Shown here in pieces: positions 1-6,255 of a DNA stretch of 14,477 bases. Each line of letters begins with the position of its first letter. Position 1 is the first letter of the stretch. The DNA is from JBAYST01 sp041676005 (GTDB lineage: Bacteria; Bacillota_I; Bacilli_A; RFN20; CAG-826): the NCBI GenBank assembly GCA_041676005.1, contig JBAYST010000022.1, forward strand, positions 1 to 14,477, read 5' to 3'. The translations under genes and the position numbers were made by a program. The notes beneath the pieces were generated by a model. The model searched no databases. It was not told where the DNA came from and worked only from the letters and a program-made list of their open reading frames with translations.

Positions 1-1
1 A

Positions 2-469
2 GATATCAAGGCTCATGAAGAAGTTTTAGGGGTGCACGATTTACTCGCTCACACCTATGGCCCGAATAAAATATTTGTCTCTCTTCACGTCGAACTAGAT
101 GGTTACCAAAGTATGTTTACCGCTCATGAACTGATCGATGGAATCGAAGAACAAATCGCAAAGAAATACGGAGTGAATCCGATTATTCACATCGATCCAA
201 TCGATACAAAAAACCCTCTGATTCCGATTTTAAAGTCGCAAATAGACGATATTTTACAAAAAATCGACCCAAAACTCTCTTTTCATGATCTCCGTCTTAT
301 CAATAAAGAAAACAAAATAAATATCCTCTTTGACCTCGCTAGTAGCGATGAGCTGAAGTGCGATTTAAAGAATCTAAATAAAAAGGTCGTCAAGCAAGTC
401 AACGACCTCGATAAGAAATATCACTGCGTGATTCGCATCGATCAAAATTATCTCGATTGCGAAGATTAA
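2..469 (+). CDS. Cation diffusion facilitator (CDF) metal transporter, C-terminal part (5' end outside window)
   Basis: The reading frame is open from base 2, so the gene begins upstream and about 155 residues are visible. The GTG at 32 is an internal valine codon, not a start. All membrane helices of this divalent-metal/proton antiporter family lie outside the window; what remains is the cytoplasmic dimerisation domain. Recognisable family sequence is VLGVHDLLAHTYGPNKIFVS, followed by a conserved LHVELD-type strand and HELIDGIEEQI helix ending in HIDPID. A second, similar alpha/beta unit follows (from about KSQIDDILQKI to YHCVIRIDQNY), so the tail holds two tandem domains; I recall such tails in Clostridium- and Bacillus-type CDF proteins. 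The metal (Zn, Fe, Mn or Cd) cannot be read from this part. The stop codon overlaps the stop of the convergent ligase gene by 4 bases. Confidence 0.9.
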   Translation, partial: DIKAHEEVLGVHDLLAHTYGPNKIFVSLHVELDGYQSMFTAHELIDGIEEQIAKKYGVNPIIHIDPIDTKNPLIPILKSQIDDILQKIDPKLSFHDLRLINKENKINILFDLASSDELKCDLKNLNKKVVKQVNDLDKKYHCVIRIDQNYLDCED

Positions 470-2121
470 ATTTTTATCCCTCTATTTAAATCTTCTTCTT
501 CCTGCATTTTTCTAAAGTCGGTTTTTCCAATTGTCGTCTTTGGTAAAGACTCACGGAATTCGACTTCTTTAGGAACAGACCAGCGAATCAAATACCGCTG
601 ACAGACATCGATGATATCTTGCTTCATTCCTTCTTTATCAAAGACATCAGTCACGACGAATATTTTGACTGCAGATTGTAAAGCATCATCTGGAATTCTT
701 ATCGCAACGACATCTTTTACACCCGGAACAGTCGCGACGAGCCGTTCGATTTCATTTGGAAAAACTGCGACTCCAGAAACCTTGATCATTCTTTTTTTTC
801 GCGAGGTGAAATAGACAAAACCATCTTCATCTTTATACCCGAGATCGCCGGTTAGAATATAACCGTTATGATAGGCATTATCAGTCGCTATAGCGTCGGC
901 AAAATAAGAGACCATGCTCGCTTCGGATTTGATTCCGATTTCTCCGATTTCTTTTGCTTTTAAGATTCGCTTTTTCTCATCGAAAATTTCAACTTCAGTC
1001 CCGCTGATCGGGTAGCCGACACTATTTGGCTTATTGTGTTTATAGGTACTCACGACAATCGCAGAGACGCATTCAGTCAATCCATATCCTTCAAATAGGT
1101 GGCAGTTTGAACCGCGATCTTTCATCGTCTTATCCCATTTGTCTTTTAGTAAAGGAGACATCGAATCTCCTCCAGACCAGCAGACATGAAGATTTTTCAG
1201 TTTTTGACTATTGATGAAAACCGGGCTTTTGATCAATGACTCATAAGCAGTTGGAACACCGCAGATCGCATTGACTGGAGTTTTTTTCATCGCTTCAACG
1301 ACAGCTTCAGGAGAAAACTTAGGAATCAAAACACTCGCCCAGCCGGTGGCTAAAGGTGCATGCATGGTCATTCCTAAACCAAAACCGTGGAAGGCTGGTA
1401 AAAAAGAGAGCATTCCTTTACCGATTAGTTCTTCTTCAGGTAAGCACATCAGTTCTGACGCTTTAGAAGCGACGTAGTTTATGTTGTTATTAGATAGACA
1501 AATCGTCTTTGGATCACCTGTGGTCGATCCGCTTTGTAGTAATAAGGCGACATCTTTACCATTATTTAAAACAGTCGATGATTTAGATGTTTTACCTTTC
1601 AACTGATGAAAGTATTTAAAACCTTTGAATCTCCAATTCTTTTGGAGTTTTCGCCGAATGCGAAAATTCATAAAGGTGTGATAGATTTGTTTAGAGACGA
1701 CAGGTAAAAAATCTTCAACTCGAGAGACATAACAAATATGTGAAATCGCTTTGAATTTCTCTAACTCTTTTGCTACTCTTTGTTCGAAGACAAAAGCCCA
1801 CTTAGAATGAGTTTTATCGATGATCACTTTGAGTTGATTATACGGAGTATAAGGGTGGACGAGATTACAAATCGCGCCGAGTTTATTAAGCGCGTAGATA
1901 ACGATTAAAACATTAGGAATATTCGGGAGTGAAATCGTCACCACATCGCCTTGATGAACTCCGAGTTTATGCTCAAAAACATCAGCCATTTTATCGACCA
2001 ATCGCAGAAACTCTGCGAAGGTTATCTTCCGTTTTTGATAATATATCGCGGTGTTATGCGGAACTTTTAATCCCGCTTCATAAACGACTTGATACATCGA
2101 TTTATTCTTAAAGTCATACAT
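466..2121 (-). CDS. AMP-dependent acyl-CoA synthetase / fatty acid-CoA ligase family protein
   Basis: A 551-residue class I adenylate-forming enzyme, full length for the family. Such enzymes activate a carboxylic acid with ATP to an acyl-adenylate and pass it to a thiol, usually CoA. Visible motifs in order: phosphate-binding loop QSGSTTGDPK (196-205); GYGLTE (345-350), which contacts the adenylate; TGD (424-426) with the ribose-binding Asp; hinge and C-terminal domain start at SRKKRMIKVSG (440-450); and catalytic Lys533 in PKTTIGKTDFRKM. All key residues are present, so it should be active. The acyl substrate is not readable: it could be a long-chain fatty acid, another carboxylic acid or a carrier-bound substrate. 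No signal peptide is seen, so it is cytosolic or membrane-associated. It starts 3 bases after the acyltransferase gene, with a weak G-rich ribosome site inside that gene's end, so the two are probably translationally coupled. Confidence 0.9.
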   Translation of the reverse strand: MYDFKNKSMYQVVYEAGLKVPHNTAIYYQKRKITFAEFLRLVDKMADVFEHKLGVHQGDVVTISLPNIPNVLIVIYALNKLGAICNLVHPYTPYNQLKVIIDKTHSKWAFVFEQRVAKELEKFKAISHICYVSRVEDFLPVVSKQIYHTFMNFRIRRKLQKNWRFKGFKYFHQLKGKTSKSSTVLNNGKDVALLLQSGSTTGDPKTICLSNNNINYVASKASELMCLPEEELIGKGMLSFLPAFHGFGLGMTMHAPLATGWASVLIPKFSPEAVVEAMKKTPVNAICGVPTAYESLIKSPVFINSQKLKNLHVCWSGGDSMSPLLKDKWDKTMKDRGSNCHLFEGYGLTECVSAIVVSTYKHNKPNSVGYPISGTEVEIFDEKKRILKAKEIGEIGIKSEASMVSYFADAIATDNAYHNGYILTGDLGYKDEDGFVYFTSRKKRMIKVSGVAVFPNEIERLVATVPGVKDVVAIRIPDDALQSAVKIFVVTDVFDKEGMKQDIIDVCQRYLIRWSVPKEVEFRESLPKTTIGKTDFRKMQEEEDLNRGIKI

Positions 2122-2124
2122 ATC

Positions 2125-3045
2125 TTAAATCCCCCATCCGGTCAAAGTTCCAACTAAAGCAAATAGACCGACAAAAATGATTTGATGCGCTAAGTAGAAA
2201 ATCAGTGAATGTCTTCCGATAAAACAAATTGGTTTTTCCCAAAACTTCATTTTCCCAAAATATGATTTACGCTTTGTATAAGCAAATCGAGAGAAAAGAG
2301 CTCCGAGGAAAAAGGTGATGATATAAGGAAATAGCGGCATATAATCGGCTTCGTGATTCATCGTATTATTCGATTGCCATAATGGCCAAACATTGATGTA
2401 ATTAAATGCGCCGCTATGATTAGTAGAAAGGTCTTTATGAATAAAAGGTAAAACCATAAGGTAGAATATTCCGAGAAGAAAAGTGATGATTACCAAAGAC
2501 CGCCAAGATTTTTCATGGAAAAAACTATAGGCTAGAACGCTTAATGCAACGACTCCAATCACATTGAAATTGATAAGAGCGTCGCTTCCAAAAGTTTCAA
2601 CCCAATAGGGATTAATCAAATTTGTTCCGATTTGGATCACGAAATAAAACACTAACATTTGAGCAGCTCTTTTATAGTTGTTTTTACTAAAGGCAGTCGA
2701 GATTCCGCTTACGAATAAAAAGGTAAACAAAACAGCAACACGAACCAAGGAGCGAAAAGGATGACCCCAATAAAAACCAGCGTTTTCAGAAGCACGAGTA
2801 AAAAAGGCAGCAACATCAGGAGAAGAAGAAAAACTCCACATATATCCGAAATAACGAAAATTCCAAAAAAGATGGTCCATGAAGACCAAAAGCATGCAAA
2901 AGCCTCTTACAAAGTCGATTTCATGAATCCTTTTCTCGCTTCGAGTTTTATCGCGGAGGAGAGTCGTTTGTTGATTTTCAACAATATTCGTATTCCCATT
3001 CATAATAAGAATAGTATAAAACAAAGATAAAAATAAAACACGCAT
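2125..3045 (-). CDS. HGSNAT/DUF1624-type multi-pass membrane acyltransferase (putative)
   Basis: A 306-residue integral membrane protein. After a polar stretch (about 16-40) comes the family hallmark IHEIDFVRGFCMLLVFMDHL (40-59), where Arg47 and His58 sit at the start of and within the first conserved helix. Further hydrophobic segments lie around 100-118, 125-142, 158-175, 183-200, 238-255 and 280-300; the last begins with GRHSLIFYLAHQ (277-288). This matches the heparan-alpha-glucosaminide N-acetyltransferase catalytic domain family (formerly DUF1624), whose characterised eukaryotic member moves acetyl groups from cytosolic acetyl-CoA across a membrane onto a glycan. The bacterial substrate is unknown. 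The first 15 residues (MRVLFLSLFYTILIM) are hydrophobic, an unusual extra for this family. An alternative start at Met15 (3003) has no ribosome site, whereas the ATG at 3045 has one. Neighbour: the acyl-CoA synthetase 3 bases downstream, probably the same transcript. Confidence 0.75.
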   Translation of the reverse strand: MRVLFLSLFYTILIMNGNTNIVENQQTTLLRDKTRSEKRIHEIDFVRGFCMLLVFMDHLFWNFRYFGYMWSFSSSPDVAAFFTRASENAGFYWGHPFRSLVRVAVLFTFLFVSGISTAFSKNNYKRAAQMLVFYFVIQIGTNLINPYWVETFGSDALINFNVIGVVALSVLAYSFFHEKSWRSLVIITFLLGIFYLMVLPFIHKDLSTNHSGAFNYINVWPLWQSNNTMNHEADYMPLFPYIITFFLGALFSRFAYTKRKSYFGKMKFWEKPICFIGRHSLIFYLAHQIIFVGLFALVGTLTGWGI

Positions 3046-3051
3046 AAATTG

Positions 3052-3057
3052 CCCTTG
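3052..3057 (-). promoter_or_regulatory. Ribosome binding site deciding the acyltransferase start
   Basis: CAAGGG on the minus strand lies 6 bases before the ATG at 3045. The alternative ATG at 3003 is preceded only by A/T-rich sequence, so the longer form with the hydrophobic N-terminus is preferred. Confidence 0.55.
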
Positions 3058-3175
3058 ATATTTTGTCTATTTTAAAAAAGAGTCGATTAATTTTTCGCTG
3101 TGTTTTAATACAAATGCAGAGGTTTACTTTTTTATAAAACGAATCTCACCTATTTTATTACTTAATAAAAGCATT

Positions 3176-3203
3176 AAAAAAAGTCACCTTTCGGCGACTT
3201 TTT
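3176..3203 (-). terminator. Rho-independent terminator of eno
   Basis: On the minus strand the RNA reads AAAAAGUCGCC, a GAAA tetraloop, then GGUGACUUUUU followed by two more U. The 11-bp stem contains one G-U wobble. It starts 13 bases after the enolase stop codon. It is a clean intrinsic terminator that separates eno from the acyltransferase/ligase pair transcribed in the same direction. Confidence 0.9.
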
Positions 3204-3215
3204 ATTGATAAAACC

Positions 3216-4511
3216 TTATTTCTTTAAATTGTAAAACGCTTCAAGCCCCGGGAAGATTGCATTATTGCCGAGTTCATCTTCGATGCGGATGAGTTGATTA
3301 TATTTCGCGATTCGATCAGTTCTTGACATTGAACCAGTTTTGATTTGTCCTGCATTTAAAGCGACGGCAACATCAGCAATAGTCGTATCTTCGGTCTCAC
3401 CAGATCGGTGTGAAATGACCGTTGTATAACCATGAGTTTTAGCGAGTTCAATCGTATCTAAAGTTTCGGTTAAAGTTCCGATTTGATTGAGCTTGATGAG
3501 AATTGAGTTAGCGATATTTCGTTCAATTCCTTCTTTAAAAATACTTGGATTGGTGACAAATACATCATCTCCGACGATTTGAATTTTATCTCCTAGACGT
3601 TCGGTCATCTTTTCCCAACCGTCCCAGTCTCTTTCACCTAATCCATCTTCGATGGAAATGATCGGATATTTAGCGATGAATCTTTCATACATATCAATCA
3701 TTTGTTCGCTGGTTTTTGTTCCTTCACCAGATTTTCTTAAATTATAGAGTTTGGTTTCTGGATCATAGAATTCACTAGCGGCTACGTCCATTGCTAAGAC
3801 GACATCTTTACCAGGAACATAACCGGCTTTTGTAATCGCTTCCACCATCACTTCGAGTGGTTCTTCATTGCTTTTGAGATTTGGCGCAAAACCACCTTCA
3901 TCTCCGACCGCAGTCACTTGTCCGCGTGCCTTTAAAACGCTTTTTAAAGTATGGAAGATTTCCGCTGCCCAACGAAGAGCTTCGTGAACGGTTGGAGCTC
4001 CAACAGGCATAATCATAAATTCTTGGAAATCAACGCTAGAATCAGCATGTGCCCCACCATTGATGACATTTAACATCGGAACTGGAAGAGTTTTTGCATT
4101 AGTCCCACCGATATAACGATATAGAGGAATGCCGAGCAAATCTGCGGCAGCTCTAGCAACTGCTAGAGAAACTCCTAAAGTCGCATTAGCGCCTAAATTA
4201 GATTTGAACTTTGTTCCATCTAAGGCAATTAACTTCTGATCGATTTCAACTTGATCTAAGACATTCATTCCAAGAATTTCAGGGGCGATGATTTCATTGA
4301 CGTTTTTAACCGCTTTTAAAACTCCCTTACCACCAAAACGTTTTTTATCTCCATCTCGAAGTTCAACCGCTTCTCTTTCGCCAGTGGAAGCACCGCTTGG
4401 GACAATTGCTCGCCCAAAAGCACCGGATGCAGTTCTGATCTCGACTTCAATCGTCGGATTGCCGCGTGAGTCAATGACTTCACGAGCGTAGATAGATTCA
4501 ATTCTTGCCAT
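3216..4511 (-). CDS. eno: Enolase (phosphopyruvate hydratase)
   Basis: Converts 2-phosphoglycerate to phosphoenolpyruvate in glycolysis, in the cytosol, as a Mg2+-dependent dimer or octamer. The 431-residue length is typical. From the N-terminus: MARIESIYAREVIDSRGNPT; active-site loop PSGASTGEREA (38-48); NGGAHAD with His155; GDEGGFAPN with the catalytic acid Glu205; metal ligands Asp242 (AMDVAASE), Glu287 (SIEDGL) and Asp314 (VGDD); catalytic Lys340 (LIKLNQIGT); SHRSGETEDT (367-376); and Lys391 in GQIKTGSMSRTDR. All catalytic residues are intact. The frame stays open upstream to 4601, but the start was set at 4511 because family homology begins there and a perfect AAGGAG precedes it. The gene is monocistronic: terminator downstream, divergent promoter region upstream. 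Confidence 0.99.
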   Translation of the reverse strand: MARIESIYAREVIDSRGNPTIEVEIRTASGAFGRAIVPSGASTGEREAVELRDGDKKRFGGKGVLKAVKNVNEIIAPEILGMNVLDQVEIDQKLIALDGTKFKSNLGANATLGVSLAVARAAADLLGIPLYRYIGGTNAKTLPVPMLNVINGGAHADSSVDFQEFMIMPVGAPTVHEALRWAAEIFHTLKSVLKARGQVTAVGDEGGFAPNLKSNEEPLEVMVEAITKAGYVPGKDVVLAMDVAASEFYDPETKLYNLRKSGEGTKTSEQMIDMYERFIAKYPIISIEDGLGERDWDGWEKMTERLGDKIQIVGDDVFVTNPSIFKEGIERNIANSILIKLNQIGTLTETLDTIELAKTHGYTTVISHRSGETEDTTIADVAVALNAGQIKTGSMSRTDRIAKYNQLIRIEDELGNNAIFPGLEAFYNLKK

Positions 4512-4517
4512 ATTTTT

Positions 4518-4523
4518 CTCCTT
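4518..4523 (-). promoter_or_regulatory. Ribosome binding site of eno
   Basis: AAGGAG on the minus strand, 6 bases upstream of the ATG at 4511. It excludes the 30-residue-longer reading that would begin at 4601. Confidence 0.9.
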
Positions 4524-4556
4524 ATAAATGTAGCTTATTAAATTAAGATAAGATTT

Positions 4557-4572
4557 GGATGATATATCATCC
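4557..4572. repeat. Perfect 16-bp palindrome in the eno leader
   Basis: GGATGATATATCATCC reads the same on both strands with no spacer. It lies about 46 bases upstream of the eno ATG and a few bases downstream of the transcription start expected from the -10 element at 4580-4585. That position suits a repressor operator. It could also fold as a small RNA stem at the 5' end of the eno transcript. Confidence 0.6.
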
Positions 4573-4579
4573 GCTATGT

Positions 4580-4607
4580 ATTCTAGCACATTTGCTTTCA
4601 CATTGAA
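4580..4607 (-). promoter_or_regulatory. Candidate sigma-A promoter of eno
   Basis: On the minus strand there is a weak -35 TTCAAT (4607-4602), a 16-base spacer and an extended -10, TGC followed by TAGAAT (4585-4580). Transcription would start near 4574-4573, giving a leader of about 60 bases. The -10 is good and the -35 poor. A competing TATAAT-like element further upstream (around 4670-4675) has no -35 at proper spacing. Confidence 0.4.
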
Positions 4608-4624
4608 GGAAAATGTGCCCTAGA
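4582..4624. repeat. Long imperfect inverted repeat overlapping the eno promoter
   Basis: Arms GCACATTT (4586-4593) and AAATGTGC (4611-4618) match perfectly. The match extends outward through TCTA/TAGA with a 2-base bulge, and inward through CTTT/AAGG, leaving a loop of about 7 bases. No T-run follows in either direction, so it is not an intrinsic terminator. It brackets the candidate eno -35 element. It may be a DNA operator or, if transcription starts further upstream, a structured 5' leader. Confidence 0.5.
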
Positions 4625-4686
4625 TGTCGTTTTTTTCAATTGCTAGGTTTAATTAATAAGCAAATTTGTATTATATACATCTTAAC

Positions 4687-4715
4687 TTGTAATGATTTTT
4701 GTCATTAGTTAAAAT
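4687..4715 (+). promoter_or_regulatory. Candidate promoter of the DUF1538/PII-like operon
   Basis: TTGTAA (4687-4692), a 17-base spacer and TAAAAT (4710-4715), with the start expected near 4722 and a leader of about 35 bases to the ATG at 4757. A dyad TAATGA-N6-TCATTA (4690-4695 and 4702-4707) fills the spacer, so a bound regulator would block polymerase. Confidence 0.5.
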
Positions 4716-4736
4716 GTTAGTGATTATTTTTGTCAT
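4695..4736 (+). repeat. Two 11-bp direct repeats spanning the operon promoter (candidate operator pair)
   Basis: ATTTTTGTCAT occurs exactly at 4695-4705 and again at 4726-4736. The start-to-start distance is 31 bp, close to three helical turns, which places both on the same DNA face. The first copy is between the -35 and -10, the second just after the expected transcription start. Read as 17-mers they resemble TGTNA-N7-TNACA: the first is TGTAA-N7-TGTCA, the second AGTGA-N7-TGTCA. That is near, but not equal to, the GlnR/TnrA nitrogen-control box. Confidence 0.45.
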
Positions 4737-4744
4737 ATAGTAAT

Positions 4745-4750
4745 GGAGGT
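4745..4750 (+). promoter_or_regulatory. Ribosome binding site of the DUF1538 gene
   Basis: GGAGGT, 6 bases before the ATG at 4757. It rules out the upstream in-frame TTG at 4730, which would place this site inside the coding sequence. Confidence 0.9.
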
Positions 4751-4756
4751 AGTTGG

Positions 4757-6250
4757 ATGAATGCTCTAGCCAGTAAAATTAAAGATAACGCAATATCCGT
4801 ACTACCAATATTGGTTATTGTCTTGATCTTGAATTTTACGGTTGCGCCGATTGAAGATTATCTCGTCTGGCGTTTCGTCATCGGAGCAGTTCTTATCATC
4901 TTTGGCTTATCTTTATTTTTACTCGGTGTTGATTTAGCCATTGAGCCATTAGGTGGTTTAATCGGTAAAACAGTTGTTAAAAGCAATAAGCTTTGGCTGA
5001 TCATTGCCGCGGGTCTTGTCTTAGGCTTTTTTATCTCGATTGCAGAACCTGATCTTATCGTTTTAGCCGATCAAGTACAACTCGTTTCTAGCGGTCAAGT
5101 AGGCAATATAACTATTCTCATAGTTGTATCGGTTGGAATGGCAATCATGGTCGCTTTTGGATTTCTTCGCATTATCTATAAAATACCTTTAAATATCGTC
5201 TTAACCGTCATTTATGCGGTGTTATTTATTATGGCGATATTCGCTTCTAATGATTTTATTTCTTTAGCTTTTGACGCCTCTGGTGCGACTACGGGAATCT
5301 TAGCAGTTCCTTTTATCCTCGCTTTATCATTTGGGATTTCAAAAATTGGTAAAGATAGCAAGTCTTCCGAAAAAGATAGTTTTGGTCTTGTCGCTATAGC
5401 ATCAACCGGACCAATCGCCGCGATCATTTTATTAAATGTCTTTAAAGGCGGGATTCAACTGACCGGGGAAGCCGAAGCGTTCGTTCCTCAGACTGGGGTT
5501 TTCATGCCTTTTGTCAATAGTATGTTAGATGTATTGCTCGAATGCTTATTAGTTCTTGCGCCACTGATCATCATCTTTATCATCCTTCAATTATTTGTCT
5601 TTAAACTGCAAAAGAAAGCTTTTTGGAGAATCATCAAAGGGTTTATCTATGCGTTGATTGGAATATTCATCTTCTTAGTCGGCGTTGAAGCAGGCTTTGT
5701 GGATGGTGGACGACGCATTGGAGAAAGTCTAACTTCCTTTTCTGACAATAATGCATTAGTCACCGCTGTTGCGATCATCATCACTTTTATTCTCGGAGCA
5801 GTGACGATTTTAGCTGAACCTGCGGTTAAGGTTTTAGGACGTCAAATTGAAGACGTCACTAGTGGTTATGTCAAAAAACGTTTGGTGTTTATCTTTTTAG
5901 CGATCGGAGTCGGAATTGCGATCAGCTTAAGTGTCGTTCGCATCTTGACTCCTGGATTAGAAACTTGGCATCTTCTTTTACCAGGTTTTGGAATCGCCTG
6001 TATTTTGAGCTTTTTTGTCCCTGAATTATTTGTCGGAATCGCTTTTGATGCAGGAGGAGTTGCAACTGGACCGATCACTGTGACATTTATCTTGCCATTC
6101 GTCCAAGGTATCGCCACGTCAAACGGGTCGGCTGCAAATCTTGTCGATGGCTTTGGAATGATCGCTTTAGTTGCGATGATGCCGATCATCACCTTACAGA
6201 TATTAGGTATAATATATAAAATTCGCACTCGTAAAAAGAAGGAGGCCTAA
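4757..6250 (+). CDS. DUF1538 family membrane protein, duplicated (putative PII-controlled transporter or channel)
   Basis: A 497-residue, very hydrophobic multi-pass membrane protein with no signal peptide. It consists of two homologous halves (about 10-230 and 255-490). Paired landmarks: SIAEPDLIVL (94-103) and TILAEPAVKVL (350-360); AFDASGATTG (171-180) and AFDAGGVATG (429-438); LFLLGVDLAIEPLGGLIG (53-70) and IFLVGVEAGFVDGGRRIG (305-322). The AEP and FDAxGxxTG motifs are what I recognise as the DUF1538 family. Function is not established. The inverted-repeat-like build and Gly/Pro breaks inside helices suggest a transporter or channel. It is followed after 5 bases by the PII-like gene, which supports control by a PII-type sensor. 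I infer transport; no substrate can be read. Confidence 0.88.
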   Translation: MNALASKIKDNAISVLPILVIVLILNFTVAPIEDYLVWRFVIGAVLIIFGLSLFLLGVDLAIEPLGGLIGKTVVKSNKLWLIIAAGLVLGFFISIAEPDLIVLADQVQLVSSGQVGNITILIVVSVGMAIMVAFGFLRIIYKIPLNIVLTVIYAVLFIMAIFASNDFISLAFDASGATTGILAVPFILALSFGISKIGKDSKSSEKDSFGLVAIASTGPIAAIILLNVFKGGIQLTGEAEAFVPQTGVFMPFVNSMLDVLLECLLVLAPLIIIFIILQLFVFKLQKKAFWRIIKGFIYALIGIFIFLVGVEAGFVDGGRRIGESLTSFSDNNALVTAVAIIITFILGAVTILAEPAVKVLGRQIEDVTSGYVKKRLVFIFLAIGVGIAISLSVVRILTPGLETWHLLLPGFGIACILSFFVPELFVGIAFDAGGVATGPITVTFILPFVQGIATSNGSAANLVDGFGMIALVAMMPIITLQILGIIYKIRTRKKKEA

Positions 6251-6255
6251 AAAAG

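Noticed and set aside
3046..3175. Promoter for the acyltransferase/ligase unit
   Set aside because: Several AT-rich hexamers exist, but none has a paired -35 and -10 at good spacing; a promoter probably lies here but I cannot place it.
4512..4601. A 30-residue N-terminal extension of enolase
   Set aside because: Enolase homology starts at MARIES; the extension would run through the AAGGAG site and the palindrome.
4640..4663. Dyad TTGCT-N14-AGCAA in the eno/DUF1538 intergenic region
   Set aside because: Only 5-bp arms with a long AT-rich spacer; expected by chance in such sequence.
5866..6228. Minus-strand open frame of 120 codons opposite the DUF1538 gene
   Set aside because: Low-complexity, basic peptide in the mirror frame of a clear gene, with no ribosome site and no family resemblance.
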